Origin: Alphaproteobacteria bacterium
GTDB lineage: Bacteria > Pseudomonadota > Alphaproteobacteria > Caulobacterales > Parvularculaceae
DNA: 64,000 nt
Direction: 5' to 3'
NCBI GenBank assembly: GCA_016125425.1
Contig: WGLT01000012.1
Coordinates: 124,001-188,000, forward strand
Every line of letters starts with the position of its first letter. Position 1 is the first letter of the stretch. The notes under the pieces were generated by a model, which made no database searches, was not told the DNA's origin, and worked only from the letters and a program-made list of their open reading frames with translations. This document shows, piece after piece, positions 34,608-43,930 of the stretch. The position numbers were made by a program, and so were the translations under genes.

Positions 34608-35132
34608 TCAGCCCTGGGCGGGCTTGAAAGTCAGCGCGACGCCGTTGTTGCAATAGCGCAGGCCCGTCGGTTTCGGTCCGTCCTCGAAGACGTGGCCTTG
34701 ATGGCCGCCGCAGCGCGCGCAGTGATATTCCGTCCTCGGAAGGATAAGCCTGAAGTCGCGTTTCGTCGCGATGGCGTTCGGCAAATGGTCGAAAAAGGAC
34801 GGCCAACCGGTGCCGGAGTCGAATTTCATCTCGGATGAAAAGAGATCATAGCCGCACCCCGCGCAGGCGAAGACGCCTTTGCGATGTTCGTCATTATAGG
34901 GGCTCGTCCATGCGCGCTCCGTCGATTCCTTGCGCAGGACCGCATAGGCCTCCGGCGAAAGGCGCTGTCGCCATTCGGCGTCCGATAGCCGCCATTTGTC
35001 GTAATCGGGAATTTTCGCCGTGTCGGGCTTTTCCATATTGTCTTTCCCTCGCGCGGCCGCGCCGGCGCTTGTGGCGGCGCCGGCGAGGGCGGCGATGCTG
35101 GCTCCGCCGATGAGAAGGCTCCGGCGATTCAT
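34608..35132 (-). CDS. msrB: Peptide-methionine (R)-S-oxide reductase, exported
   Basis: A 174-aa enzyme that reduces R-methionine sulfoxide in proteins. Zinc cysteines are Cys90/Cys93 and Cys138/Cys141; the catalytic Cys161 is in RYCNNG; the GTGWPSF motif is at 107-113. The N-terminus, MNRRSLLIGGASIAALAGA, looks like a twin-arginine or Sec signal, so it should act in the periplasm. It lies 38 bases after ubiA on the same strand. Confidence 0.93.
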   Translation of the reverse strand: MNRRSLLIGGASIAALAGAATSAGAAARGKDNMEKPDTAKIPDYDKWRLSDAEWRQRLSPEAYAVLRKESTERAWTSPYNDEHRKGVFACAGCGYDLFSSEMKFDSGTGWPSFFDHLPNAIATKRDFRLILPRTEYHCARCGGHQGHVFEDGPKPTGLRYCNNGVALTFKPAQG

Positions 35133-35170
35133 GGGCGTCCTCGCTATGCGGTCAGAGTTTACGTCCCTGA

Positions 35171-36118
35171 TTAGGGGTTTGGAAGCGCCGCTTCCAATAA
35201 CAAGGGCGCGAGGAGGAGAAGTCCCGCCGTGCGATTCGACTTGAAGACGGCGAGGCAGAGCGCGGGATTGTCGATGTCGAGCCTGACGATCTGCCAGGCG
35301 AAATGCGCGGCGGCCGGAAGGAGCGCGGCGTAATACAGCGCGCCGAAATGCGACAGGGCGCCGGCGAGGGCGAAGAATGCGATCACCAGGCTGTAGAACA
35401 GCGCGAGCGCCGGCTTCGTCGCGCGCCCGAGCGCGCGCGCGGAGGATTTGACGCCGATCAGCGCGTCGTCCTCCTTGTCCTGATGGGCGTAGATCGTGTC
35501 ATAGCCGAGCGTCCAGGCGATCCCCGCCGCGTAAAGCGCGAAGGCGGGCGCGCGAACCGCGCCCGCGACGGTCGCGAATCCCAATAACGCGCCCCAGTTG
35601 AATGTGAGGCCAAGCCAGGCTTGCGGCCACCAGGTGACGCGCTTCATGAAGGGATAGGCGGCGACGAGCGCAAGCGAGCCGATTCCCAAATAGATCGCAG
35701 ACGGATTGAATTGCAGAAGAACGGCGAGCCCGACAAGGCACAGCGCGGCGAGAAAGCCCCAGGCGGCGCGAAGCGAAATCTGCCCGCTCGGAATGGGCCG
35801 CAGCGCCGTGCGCGCGACCTTGGCGTCGAAATCCTTGTCGACAATGTCGTTATAGGCGCAGCCCGCCCCGCGCATCACCGTCGCGCCGACCGCAAACAAA
35901 GCCGCGAACCACAAAAGCTGCGGCCAGTCGGGCGCGCCGCCCGCGGCGGCGAGGGCGATCCCCTGCCAGCACGGAATGAGGAGCAGCCACGTCCCGATCG
36001 GCCGGTCGGCGCGCATCAGCCGGAGATAGGGTTTGGCGGGCCCGGGCGCGAAACGGTCGACCCAGTTCCTGGCGTCCGCATCGGCGGGGGAGGCGGCGGC
36101 TTGAGAAAGTTCTGTCAT
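35171..36118 (-). CDS. ubiA: 4-hydroxybenzoate polyprenyltransferase
   Basis: A 315-aa membrane prenyltransferase of ubiquinone synthesis; it joins a polyprenyl chain to 4-hydroxybenzoate. The two Mg-diphosphate motifs are NDIVDKDFD (residues 90-98) and DTIYAHQDKEDD (207-218). About eight membrane helices are visible. The ATG at 36118 is preferred to an upstream in-frame ATG because homologs start near it. It diverges from rsmE with 47 bases between. Confidence 0.93.
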   Translation of the reverse strand: MTELSQAAASPADADARNWVDRFAPGPAKPYLRLMRADRPIGTWLLLIPCWQGIALAAAGGAPDWPQLLWFAALFAVGATVMRGAGCAYNDIVDKDFDAKVARTALRPIPSGQISLRAAWGFLAALCLVGLAVLLQFNPSAIYLGIGSLALVAAYPFMKRVTWWPQAWLGLTFNWGALLGFATVAGAVRAPAFALYAAGIAWTLGYDTIYAHQDKEDDALIGVKSSARALGRATKPALALFYSLVIAFFALAGALSHFGALYYAALLPAAAHFAWQIVRLDIDNPALCLAVFKSNRTAGLLLLAPLLLEAALPNP

Positions 36119-36165
36119 TGCCGCATTTCTAGCCCTCACGACGCTGCAATGGAACGCCCCGCCCG

Positions 36166-36936
36166 ATGGCCACGACGCCTCGCCTCTTCCTCGATACGCC
36201 GCTCGCCGAAGGCGGCGAGGCCGCGCTGGACGACGCGCAAACGCATTATCTCAAAAACGTCATGCGCCGGGGCGAAGGCGATGCGGCGCGCGTCTTCAAT
36301 CCGCGCGACGGCGAATTCGAGGGCGTAATCGAAAGCCTCTCGAAAAAATCAGCGATCATTCGCCTGCAAACGAAAATCCGCGCGAGCGAGGCCGAGCCCG
36401 ATCTCTGGCTTGTCTTCGCGGCGGTCAAGCGCGCCGCCGTCGACATGATCGCGGAGAAAGCGACCGAGCTCGGAGCCGCCGCGCTTGTTCCTGTCACGAC
36501 GGAGCGCACCAATGCGGGCCGCGTCAATGAAGAGCGCCTCGCAGCGATTGCGCGCGAAGCGGCCGAGCAATGCGGAAGACTGTCGGTCCCGCGCGTCGCG
36601 CCCCTTTCCTCCCTCGAACGGGTTTTGTCGGATTGGTCCCCGGACCGCCGTCTCGTCTATTGCGACGAGGCGGGCGACGACCCGCAAGCCGAATGGGGCG
36701 GGCGGGCAGGGCGCGCCGCGCCCTTGCTCGACGCGCTGAAAGAGGCGGGCGCCGGTTCCTGGGCGATCCTGATCGGCCCCGAGGGCGGGTTTTCGCCGGC
36801 CGAACGCGCGCGGCTGCGCGCTCTCGCCTTCGTGACGCCGGTCACCTTGGGTCCGCGAATCTTGCGCGCCGACACCGCCGCCATCGCCGCGATGACGCTC
36901 TGGCAGGCCGCTCTTGGCGACTTCCGCCGCGCCTAA
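36166..36936 (+). CDS. rsmE: 16S rRNA (uracil1498-N3)-methyltransferase
   Basis: A 256-aa SPOUT-class methyltransferase. An N-terminal PUA-like domain covers about residues 1-70 (HYLKNVMRRGEGD). The SAM knot has IGPEGGFSPAERARL and VTLGPRILRADTAAIAAM, both diagnostic. It methylates 16S rRNA U1498. The 116-base gap to gshA holds no gene. Confidence 0.93.
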   Translation: MATTPRLFLDTPLAEGGEAALDDAQTHYLKNVMRRGEGDAARVFNPRDGEFEGVIESLSKKSAIIRLQTKIRASEAEPDLWLVFAAVKRAAVDMIAEKATELGAAALVPVTTERTNAGRVNEERLAAIAREAAEQCGRLSVPRVAPLSSLERVLSDWSPDRRLVYCDEAGDDPQAEWGGRAGRAAPLLDALKEAGAGSWAILIGPEGGFSPAERARLRALAFVTPVTLGPRILRADTAAIAAMTLWQAALGDFRRA

Positions 36937-37052
36937 GGGGGACTTTCTCTGATCCCAGCCTCAGCAATTCTTCCTTGGCGGGGCCGGGCCGCCCATTTAG
37001 AGGAGTCGCGGGGAGGCCCTGGGACGCTGCGTCCCTCCATGGAGCAGAGCTA

Positions 37053-38426
37053 TTGACGACCGCCGGCCCTCAGGACCCGAACGCGCCGCCTATCGACTCC
37101 GTCGATCAGCTCGCCGCCTATCTTGAAGAAGGCGCCAAGCCGAAAGGCGCGTGGAGGATCGGCACCGAGCACGAGAAATTCGTCTATTGCCGCGACAGTC
37201 TCAAGCCGGTGGGCTTTGACGGCGCGCACGGCATCGAGGCGATCCTGAAAGCGCTGGGGCGCTGCACCGGCTGGGCCGAAGTCGTCGAAGACGGGCGCGT
37301 GATCGGTCTTTCCGGCGAGGGCGCGTCGGTTTCATTGGAGCCCGGCGGGCAGTTCGAGCTTTCCGGCGCTGCGCTCGAGACCGTGCATCAGACCTGCGAC
37401 GAGGTGCATCGCCATCTCGCAGCCGTGAAGAAAGTCGCGGATCCGAACGGCGTTTCTTTTTTCGGCATGGGCTTCGCGCCGTTCTGGACGCGCGAGGAAA
37501 TGCCGCAAATGCCGAAAGCGCGTTACGCGATCATGCGCCGATACATGCCCAAGGTCGGAACGCTCGGCCTCGACATGATGCACCGGACATGCACCGTTCA
37601 GGTCAATCTCGATTACGGCTCGGAAGCCGACATGGCGGCGAAGTTCAGAACATCGCTCGCCTTGCAGCCGATTGCGACAGCTCTGTTCGCGAATTCGAGC
37701 CTTGTCGAGGGCAAGCACTCGGGCTGGGCGTCCTGGCGCGCGCATATCTGGACTGACACGGACGCCGACCGTACGGGTCTTCTCGATTTCGTCTTCGAGG
37801 ACGGTTTCGGCTTCGAGCGCTATCGCGATTATATGCTCAGCGTGCCAATGTATTTCGTGCGGCGCGGCGGGAGATATATCGACGCGGCGGGCCAGTCTTT
37901 CCGCGACTTTCTTGAAGGCAAGCTTCCGGCCTTGCCGGGCGTGCGCCCGACCATGGCGGACTGGGAGGATCATTTATCGACGGCGTTTCCCGAAGTGCGT
38001 CTGAAACGCTTTCTTGAAATGCGCGGCGCCGATTCCGGCCCATGGTCGCGCATCTGCGCGCTGCCCGCGCTCTGGGTCGGCCTTCTTTATGACGATGCGG
38101 CGCTCGCCGCCGCTTGGGACATCGCCAAGGGCTGGACGAAGGAAGAGCGGGAAAAACTGCGCGTCGACGCCGCCCATTTCGGCCTCAAGGCGACGATTGG
38201 CGCACGGACGGTTCAGGATGTCGCGCGCGATGTTCTCGCGATCGCCCGGGAGGGGCTCAAGCGGCGCGCGCGCGCGGGCAAACGCGACGCGGACGAAACC
38301 GGCTTTCTCGATCCGCTCGACGAAATCGCCGAGCGCGGCGTCACCTGGGGGGAGGAGATCGCGCGCCGCTTCGCCGAAGACCTCAAAGGCGACCGGGCCG
38401 CGCTGCTCGCCGAATGCTCCTATTAG
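37053..38426 (+). CDS. gshA: Glutamate-cysteine ligase (plant/alphaproteobacterial type)
   Basis: A 457-aa enzyme for the first step of glutathione synthesis. WRIGTEHEKFVY (about residues 31-42) holds the metal-binding Glu; EPGGQFELSGA and the DMMHRTCTVQVNLDY segment are typical of this class. The start is TTG at 37053, with GGAG 8 bases upstream; the nearby ATG at 37039 is out of frame. It is far from ggt (11.4-13.3 kb), but both act on glutathione. Confidence 0.92.
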   Translation: MTTAGPQDPNAPPIDSVDQLAAYLEEGAKPKGAWRIGTEHEKFVYCRDSLKPVGFDGAHGIEAILKALGRCTGWAEVVEDGRVIGLSGEGASVSLEPGGQFELSGAALETVHQTCDEVHRHLAAVKKVADPNGVSFFGMGFAPFWTREEMPQMPKARYAIMRRYMPKVGTLGLDMMHRTCTVQVNLDYGSEADMAAKFRTSLALQPIATALFANSSLVEGKHSGWASWRAHIWTDTDADRTGLLDFVFEDGFGFERYRDYMLSVPMYFVRRGGRYIDAAGQSFRDFLEGKLPALPGVRPTMADWEDHLSTAFPEVRLKRFLEMRGADSGPWSRICALPALWVGLLYDDAALAAAWDIAKGWTKEEREKLRVDAAHFGLKATIGARTVQDVARDVLAIAREGLKRRARAGKRDADETGFLDPLDEIAERGVTWGEEIARRFAEDLKGDRAALLAECSY

Positions 38427-38514
38427 GGCGCGGCCGCAATTTCCGTGTTGACCTTGCGCGCTCCGCCTTCGAGCAATGCGGGCCTGACGTGCAGACAAGG
38501 CCCCGCGCCCCCCG

Positions 38515-39162
38515 GTGACGACGACTTTGCGCTCCATTGACGCCTTCGGCGATGTTTCAAAGCCCTGCCGCGCGCTGGCGCGGCGCGACCCTGCGCTGCG
38601 GGCCGCGCTCAAGGCGATCGGCGCGCCCCATATCCGCCGCCGGCCCGGCGGCTTTGAGGGCTTGTTCAGGATCATCGTCGAGCAGCAGGTGTCGGTGCCC
38701 TCGGCGCAGGCGATCTGGAAGCGCTGCGAGGCGGCCTTTGACAAGATCGAGGCCGGCGCGGCGCTCGCGCTCGGCGAAAAGGGCCTGAGATCGCTCGGTC
38801 TTTCCGGGCCGAAAGCGCGGTATGTCCTCGCGCTCGCCGAAGCGGTCGAGGCGGGCGCGATCGATCTCGCCGCGCTGTCGCGCGCCGACGACGCGGGCGC
38901 GCATCAAACGCTCGTCTCGCTCAAGGGCGTCGGCCCGTGGTCGGCGGCGATCTATCTCCTTTTCTGCGAGGGGCGCGTGGATATCTGGCCGCCGGGGGAC
39001 GTCGCCCTGCAGGCTGCCTATGGCGCAGCGGCCGGGCGGGACGGGCGCGTTGCGGCGCGCGCGCTCGACGAAGCGGCCGCGCAATGGGCGCCCTGGCGCG
39101 GGCTCGCCGCGCATATTCTCTGGACCTATTACGCCCATATCCGCGGGCGGACCCCGATTTAG
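38515..39162 (+). CDS. DNA-3-methyladenine glycosylase (AlkA-like, HhH-GPD)
   Basis: A 215-aa base-excision repair enzyme. The helix-hairpin-helix LVSLKGVGPWSAAIYLLF is followed by WPPGDVALQAAY, whose Asp is the catalytic residue of the HhH-GPD family. FRIIVEQQVSVPSAQAIWKR is a further AlkA-like segment. It removes alkylated purines. The GTG at 38515 is the only good start. It lacks the N-terminal domain of E. coli AlkA, which is normal for short family members. Confidence 0.87.
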   Translation: MTTTLRSIDAFGDVSKPCRALARRDPALRAALKAIGAPHIRRRPGGFEGLFRIIVEQQVSVPSAQAIWKRCEAAFDKIEAGAALALGEKGLRSLGLSGPKARYVLALAEAVEAGAIDLAALSRADDAGAHQTLVSLKGVGPWSAAIYLLFCEGRVDIWPPGDVALQAAYGAAAGRDGRVAARALDEAAAQWAPWRGLAAHILWTYYAHIRGRTPI

Positions 39163-39347
39163 GCGAAACGCCGCGCCGAAATTCACGCAAATTGCGCTTT
39201 CGCGGTCACAACTTTGTCATGGGGAATCAGCTATGGGTTTTCCCCAAGAGCTCGGCTATCTTTCACTGTGTTGAAGGGAGACGGTGCGTTCACTAATTTC
39301 GGTTTGACTTTGCGGGCGGCGAACGCCCTGCTCCGGGAGCAAGGCTG

Positions 39348-39914
39348 ATGCAGGTCATCAACCATGCCCCCGACGGGTGCCCCGCTCTTGTGCTGAACGC
39401 CGACTTCAGGCCTCTAAGCTATTTCCCGCTGTCGCTCTGGTCCTGGCAGGACGCCCTGAAAGCTGTCTTTCTCGAGCGCGTCGACGTCGTCGCCGAATAT
39501 GAAACCAAAGTCAGAAGCCCGAGCTTCGAGATGCGGCTTCCCTCCGTCGTTTCGCTCAAGACCTATGTGAACCACGCGCGGACGCCCGCCTTTACGCGTT
39601 TTAATGTATTCCTGCGCGACGTCTTCACTTGCCAGTATTGCGGGTCGACCGAGCGCGATCAGCTGACTTTCGATCACGTCATTCCGCGCTCGCGCGGCGG
39701 CCGCACGACCTGGGACAATATCGTCGCCGCGTGCAGCCGGTGCAATCTGCGCAAGGGCGGAAGGCTGCCGCAGGAAGCGAAAATGTTTCCCGCAAAAAAA
39801 CCGGCGCGCCCGACCATGTTCGAGCTGAACGAGCGCGGCCGCGCTTTCCCGCCGCATTATCTGCACGAAAGCTGGCAGGATTTCCTCTACTGGGATTCCG
39901 AACTTGAGCCTTAA
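39348..39914 (+). CDS. HNH endonuclease family protein
   Basis: A 188-aa protein with an HNH zinc-finger nuclease domain at about residues 95-140: CQYCG, then DHVIPRSRGGRTTWDN, then CSRCNLRKGG. The two Cys pairs bind structural zinc; His in DHV and Asn in WDN are the expected active-site residues. Conserved alphaproteobacterial proteins like this are common and are not tied to mobile elements. The substrate is unknown. The 185-base gap upstream holds no gene. Confidence 0.85.
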   Translation: MQVINHAPDGCPALVLNADFRPLSYFPLSLWSWQDALKAVFLERVDVVAEYETKVRSPSFEMRLPSVVSLKTYVNHARTPAFTRFNVFLRDVFTCQYCGSTERDQLTFDHVIPRSRGGRTTWDNIVAACSRCNLRKGGRLPQEAKMFPAKKPARPTMFELNERGRAFPPHYLHESWQDFLYWDSELEP

Positions 39915-39991
39915 GCGTCGTCTGGTCCACGTTGTTCGACACGCCGCCTTCCATTAGGCTTGTGTTCCAGTCGAAAGGGGAGGGTCAGTTT

Positions 39992-40771
39992 ATGCCGCTC
40001 AACCTAGGTTCGCGCATAGCGCGCGGCGTTGCAGTTGTCGCCGCGCTCGGCGCAGGCCTCGTCGCCGGCTGCGCCTATAATGAAACGATCGGCCGCAGTC
40101 AGCTCATCTTCGTTTCAGACGCCGAAATGACTTCGCTTGCCTCGGCGTCATGGACGGATCTCAAAAGGCAGGAGCCGGTTTCGACGGATCCGAAATATGC
40201 CGATCGCGTAAAGCGCGTCGCAAATCGCGTGATCGCTGCAGCCGGCGAAAATCCCGCGCAATGGGAAGTGCAGGTCTTCAAATCCGAACAGATGAACGCG
40301 TTCGCCCTGCCGGGCGGCAAGATTGGCGTCTATACAGGCATTCTCGATATCATGGACAATGACGATCAGCTTGCGACCGTGCTCGGCCATGAAGTCGCGC
40401 ATGTCGAGCTTCATCACAGCGCCGAACGCTATAGCCAGACCGCGCTGGCGCAGACCGGGCTTTCGGCCGCTGAAATCTTCGCAGGCGGCGGCCAGAACAG
40501 AAATGCCGTGATGGGCGCGCTCGGGCTGGGCGCGCAGGTCGGCTATCTGCTTCCCTTTTCGCGCAAGCACGAACTCGAGGCCGACCGCGTCGGCCTCGCT
40601 TACATGCGCAAGGCCGGCTATAATGTCGATGAAGCGCTGAAATTCTGGCAGAAGATGTCGGCCAAATCGAACGGCGCGCCTCCGGAATTTCTCTCAACCC
40701 ATCCAAGCGATGCGACGCGGATCGAGCAGTTGAAGCAAGAGATCGCCAAGATAAAAGCGGGCCGCGCCTGA
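39992..40771 (+). CDS. M48-family metalloprotease, lipoprotein
   Basis: A 259-aa BepA/LoiP-like protease. Lipobox VAGC with Cys27 anchors it to a membrane, facing the periplasm. The zinc motif HEVAH is at residues 133-137 and the third ligand in ELEADRVG (about 194-201). A late THPSDATRIEQL is typical of the family. It likely clears misfolded outer-membrane proteins. The ATG at 39992 has GGGGAGGG upstream; an upstream in-frame ATG would bury the lipoprotein signal. Confidence 0.88.
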   Translation: MPLNLGSRIARGVAVVAALGAGLVAGCAYNETIGRSQLIFVSDAEMTSLASASWTDLKRQEPVSTDPKYADRVKRVANRVIAAAGENPAQWEVQVFKSEQMNAFALPGGKIGVYTGILDIMDNDDQLATVLGHEVAHVELHHSAERYSQTALAQTGLSAAEIFAGGGQNRNAVMGALGLGAQVGYLLPFSRKHELEADRVGLAYMRKAGYNVDEALKFWQKMSAKSNGAPPEFLSTHPSDATRIEQLKQEIAKIKAGRA

Positions 40772-40837
40772 CGCGCTTGCCTTCGACGCGCGCCGGATAT
40801 AGGGTCCGCCGCCTCGCCGCAAGACTCCGTCCGGCGC

Positions 40838-40914
40838 GCCGCCTTAGCTCAGTTGGTTAGAGCGCTAGATTGTGGATCTAGAGGTCCCCCGTTCGATCCG
40901 GGGAGGCGGTACCA
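40838..40914 (+). tRNA. tRNA-His (GTG)
   Basis: A full cloverleaf: acceptor arms GCCGCCT (40838-40844) and AGGCGGT ending at 40910, D-arm GCTC/GAGC, anticodon stem CTAGA/TCTAG with loop TTGTGGA (anticodon GTG at 40872-40874), T-stem CCCCG/CGGGG. The discriminator at 40911 is A, followed by an encoded CCA. The base before position 1 is C, so the universal G-1 and C73 of tRNA-His are absent. Confidence 0.95.
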
Positions 40915-40926
40915 TTTCTCAAAGTC

Positions 40927-42351
40927 TCAAAACGACGGAATGGTCCCCGCGGCGATCAGATAATCGACGAGCCTGTCGAGTCCGAAGCCGATCGCCGCGC
41001 CGAGCGCCGCCGCCGCAAAGGGGTAGGCCTCCTCGCGCAGGTCGGCGACGCCTGCGACGGCGAGACGGCGCCACCAGTAAAGCGCGGGAACCGCCTCCAT
41101 GAAGGCGAAGGCGGCGACGAGGCCGATAATGCCGAAGAAATGATAGCCTGCCGGCGCCGCGACGACGATCCACAGGAAGCGGACAATATTGGCTTCGAGC
41201 GTCGAACGGATGCGCCCGCGCACGATCATCAATTGCTCGGCCGGGTAGGTCGCCAGCGCAAAGAGCAGCGGCACGCATAACCAAGACACGAAAACGCCGG
41301 CGGGCAAATATCGGTCGTCGAACAAAATGCGGACAGCAAGATGCCCGCCGCCGACGCCGCCGCCCAGAAGGAATGCGAGCGGGATCGTCACCTTGCGCCG
41401 CGCAGCATAGTAGATCTTGTTGAGTTGCTCCGGCGTTGTTCTCCAGATCTCCGCATAATGTGGAAACAGAATGCGGTTCACGTAAGAGCGGATGAGGCTG
41501 TAAGCCGCCGCCGTCAAATTGGCCGCGAGCATATAAAGGCCGAACTGATTGAGGTCTAACGTGCGACCGATAAAGATCTTGTCCGCTTGGTTCAGAAAGA
41601 TTGTGATTGTGCTTGAGGCGGCGACGACGCGCGCGAACCGCCAGAGCTCCCCCCCTATTTTGCGATCAAATTCAATCCGGTGAAAACCGCCGGGATAGGC
41701 CACATAGGAAAAAATGATTTGCGCCGCCACGCCGACATACATGCCGATGATGATCGCCCAAAACGACCGGATAAAGAACGCGGCTGCAATCGTCGCGGCG
41801 GTCTGCACGATAAAGCAGGCGAGCTCGATGACGCTGATATAGGAAACGCGCCGCGCGCGTTGCGCCATGATCGGCTGCAATGAGCGCAGCGCCTCGCCAA
41901 TGAAGAAGAAAGAGACTGCCCGGATTGGCGTTTCAAGCTCCGGTTTGTTGAAAGCGGCCGCGAATGCGCCCGCGAAGATCAGCATGAAGACGGTGAGAAC
42001 GACGCTCCGCAGCAGTCTGATCGTCCAGACGACATTGAGAAACCGTGGCTGATGCGCTTCGGGTGAGCGAATCAGAAATGCGGAGTATCCGATATCGGTC
42101 AGCATTTGCAGCACGTAATTGATCGACATCAGCACGCCGACGACGCCGAAAGCTTCGGGCGCGAGCAGCCGCGTCAGGACGAGATTGCTGGCCAGCCGCA
42201 GGACATTCTGCGCCACAAAGGTTCCGAACAGCATCGAAACGCGTTTTTCCGCGAGCGCGCTTCTGAGCGCGCGCACGCCGCGTTTGCGATCCGAATTCGC
42301 AGAGTCGTCGGGCGAATCGCTCATTTCCGGGGATGTCGCTCCTTCCGGCAT
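40927..42351 (-). CDS. Polysaccharide flippase (Wzx-like, MOP superfamily)
   Basis: A 474-aa integral membrane protein with about 12-14 helices. The opening after a basic cytoplasmic start, FGTFVAQNVLRLASNLVLTRLLAPEAFGVVGVLMS in outline, is typical of Wzx/lipopolysaccharide flippases. QADKIFIGRTLDLNQFGLYMLA matches the central motif. It should move lipid-linked sugar units across the inner membrane. It begins directly after the stop of the polymerase gene, so they form one operon. Confidence 0.87.
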   Translation of the reverse strand: MPEGATSPEMSDSPDDSANSDRKRGVRALRSALAEKRVSMLFGTFVAQNVLRLASNLVLTRLLAPEAFGVVGVLMSINYVLQMLTDIGYSAFLIRSPEAHQPRFLNVVWTIRLLRSVVLTVFMLIFAGAFAAAFNKPELETPIRAVSFFFIGEALRSLQPIMAQRARRVSYISVIELACFIVQTAATIAAAFFIRSFWAIIIGMYVGVAAQIIFSYVAYPGGFHRIEFDRKIGGELWRFARVVAASSTITIFLNQADKIFIGRTLDLNQFGLYMLAANLTAAAYSLIRSYVNRILFPHYAEIWRTTPEQLNKIYYAARRKVTIPLAFLLGGGVGGGHLAVRILFDDRYLPAGVFVSWLCVPLLFALATYPAEQLMIVRGRIRSTLEANIVRFLWIVVAAPAGYHFFGIIGLVAAFAFMEAVPALYWWRRLAVAGVADLREEAYPFAAAALGAAIGFGLDRLVDYLIAAGTIPSF

Positions 42352-43914
42352 CTAGTCCTCGGAGGGGATGCGGCGGCGAATGGCGAGATGCTTGGGCAAA
42401 ACGACGGCGGGTCCTGCTTCGCGAGCCGGCGGCGGCGAAGTCGGAAGAGCAGGCGCCGCCGCGTTTTCAACGCATTCGGCGCGACTCGCGCCGACAAACG
42501 CCGTCGAGACGGCGAGAATGAGCATGCCAATTTGCGTCGTCAACGAAACAGCGCTCGTTGTCATGATCATGAGCAGAAAGCTGGCGATCGCAGCCAGAAA
42601 TACCGCTCTTTGTCGTTCAAGCGTTTTGTCGTCGGTCTGTTTTATCTGTTTGCGCAGACTAAAAAGGCCGAACGCCGCCCAACCGAATGCTCCGACATAA
42701 AGGACTAGCGCGACAAGACCGTGTTCAAGCGCGATCTGCAAATAATGATTGACAATATCGACGATACCTTGCCCCTGGACAAGATGATCGAAATTGCCGC
42801 TCTGCAAAAAATACGGATCGCCGAATAGCGGATGCTGTTTGATCTGGATGATCGATGCTCTGAACAGCTCCTGTCTATATTCGAACGTTCCGAACTTGTC
42901 GATCGAACCGAAATTCGCATTGAATATATAATAGGCTCCGACGGGAATCATCAGCGCCAATCCTAGAAACGCGACAGGCATGCGGATGGAGCGCGGCGCT
43001 TTCGTGAAAAAATAGTAGGTTGCGACAGCCGCCATCATCGATAGCCACGCCCCGCGCGAATAGGTAAAATAGATTGCGACGGCGAAGGCTCCGCGCTGAA
43101 GCCATGCCCCGATTGCGCTCAGTTTGTTCTCGGCCCGGAAATATTCTGTTGCAAGAAGTCCAAGCGTAAACATATAACCGCACAAGATTGAATTGAGCGT
43201 CACAGCCACGCGCAGCACTCCGTCGCGGAAATCGGCGAACGCCGTGTTGCCGAAGCGGACCACGGCGTAAGTGTAAAAGTTCCAGCGGAACACTTCGCTG
43301 ATGAGCGCCGCAAAGACAAAAATTATACCGATATAGCCGAAGGCGCCGATCACCTTGTCAAAATACGCGCGTTTCGAAAGCAGGCGGGTCACTGCTGCTA
43401 CCGGAATAAAATAAAGCAGGAAATCGTAGGTGACTGCGCGCATGGCGGATGTCAGGTTCGCGTCCCGAAATTCTTGGACCGAATAGAGGATGGTCAGCAG
43501 TAAGATGAGAATTAGGGGCGTCGTTGCAACGCGAGCCGCAGGCTCTCTCTTTTGGAGTACGAGCGTCGGAAGAAGCAGGGCAAGGCATGCGACTTTTGCG
43601 AAATTCAGGTCGATCAGGTAATTCAGCCCGGGAAATGGAATAGGAGCGGAGAGCGAGGACGGTACGGCGACGAGCGTCATCATGTAAAAAACCGCTTTTT
43701 CGTCGGCGCTTTGCGGGTTGAGCAGAACGACGATGACGCCGCAAATAACGAGCGCGAGCAGCGCAGAGGGGGAAAGAAAGAGGATTGGCGCGGCGACGAA
43801 CCAGAAAAATGTGGCGCGCGGCAGCGATGCAGACGCTGCGTATTTCGGACGCAGAATGTAAGCGGCCATAACGGCGGCGAGACAAAAGATGATGCCTGTG
43901 AGTGTCGGTCCCAA
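42352..43914 (-). CDS. O-antigen polymerase/ligase-like membrane protein
   Basis: A 520-aa protein with about 11-12 membrane helices. A hydrophobic loop region YFTYSRGAWLSMMAAV followed by a large periplasmic loop (QELFRASIIQIKQHPLFGDPYFLQSGNFDH in outline) and a late HYLQIALEHGLVALVLYVG is the Wzy_C/WaaL pattern. It either polymerises or ligates exported sugar repeats. The frame opens with TTG at 43914, 16 bases after the glycosyltransferase gene; an internal ATG at 43869 is possible. The sequence is visibly more AT-rich than surrounding genes. Confidence 0.82.
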   Translation of the reverse strand: MGPTLTGIIFCLAAVMAAYILRPKYAASASLPRATFFWFVAAPILFLSPSALLALVICGVIVVLLNPQSADEKAVFYMMTLVAVPSSLSAPIPFPGLNYLIDLNFAKVACLALLLPTLVLQKREPAARVATTPLILILLLTILYSVQEFRDANLTSAMRAVTYDFLLYFIPVAAVTRLLSKRAYFDKVIGAFGYIGIIFVFAALISEVFRWNFYTYAVVRFGNTAFADFRDGVLRVAVTLNSILCGYMFTLGLLATEYFRAENKLSAIGAWLQRGAFAVAIYFTYSRGAWLSMMAAVATYYFFTKAPRSIRMPVAFLGLALMIPVGAYYIFNANFGSIDKFGTFEYRQELFRASIIQIKQHPLFGDPYFLQSGNFDHLVQGQGIVDIVNHYLQIALEHGLVALVLYVGAFGWAAFGLFSLRKQIKQTDDKTLERQRAVFLAAIASFLLMIMTTSAVSLTTQIGMLILAVSTAFVGASRAECVENAAAPALPTSPPPAREAGPAVVLPKHLAIRRRIPSED

Positions 43915-43930
43915 ATTGCGCTCGCTTCTG

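Noticed and set aside
39163-39347. Possible small RNA or riboswitch in the gap before the HNH gene
   Set aside because: No stable paired core, terminator or known riboswitch motif is visible.
39348-39914. HNH protein as a sign of a mobile element or restriction system
   Set aside because: No methyltransferase, integrase, repeats or composition shift nearby; it looks like a conserved chromosomal gene.
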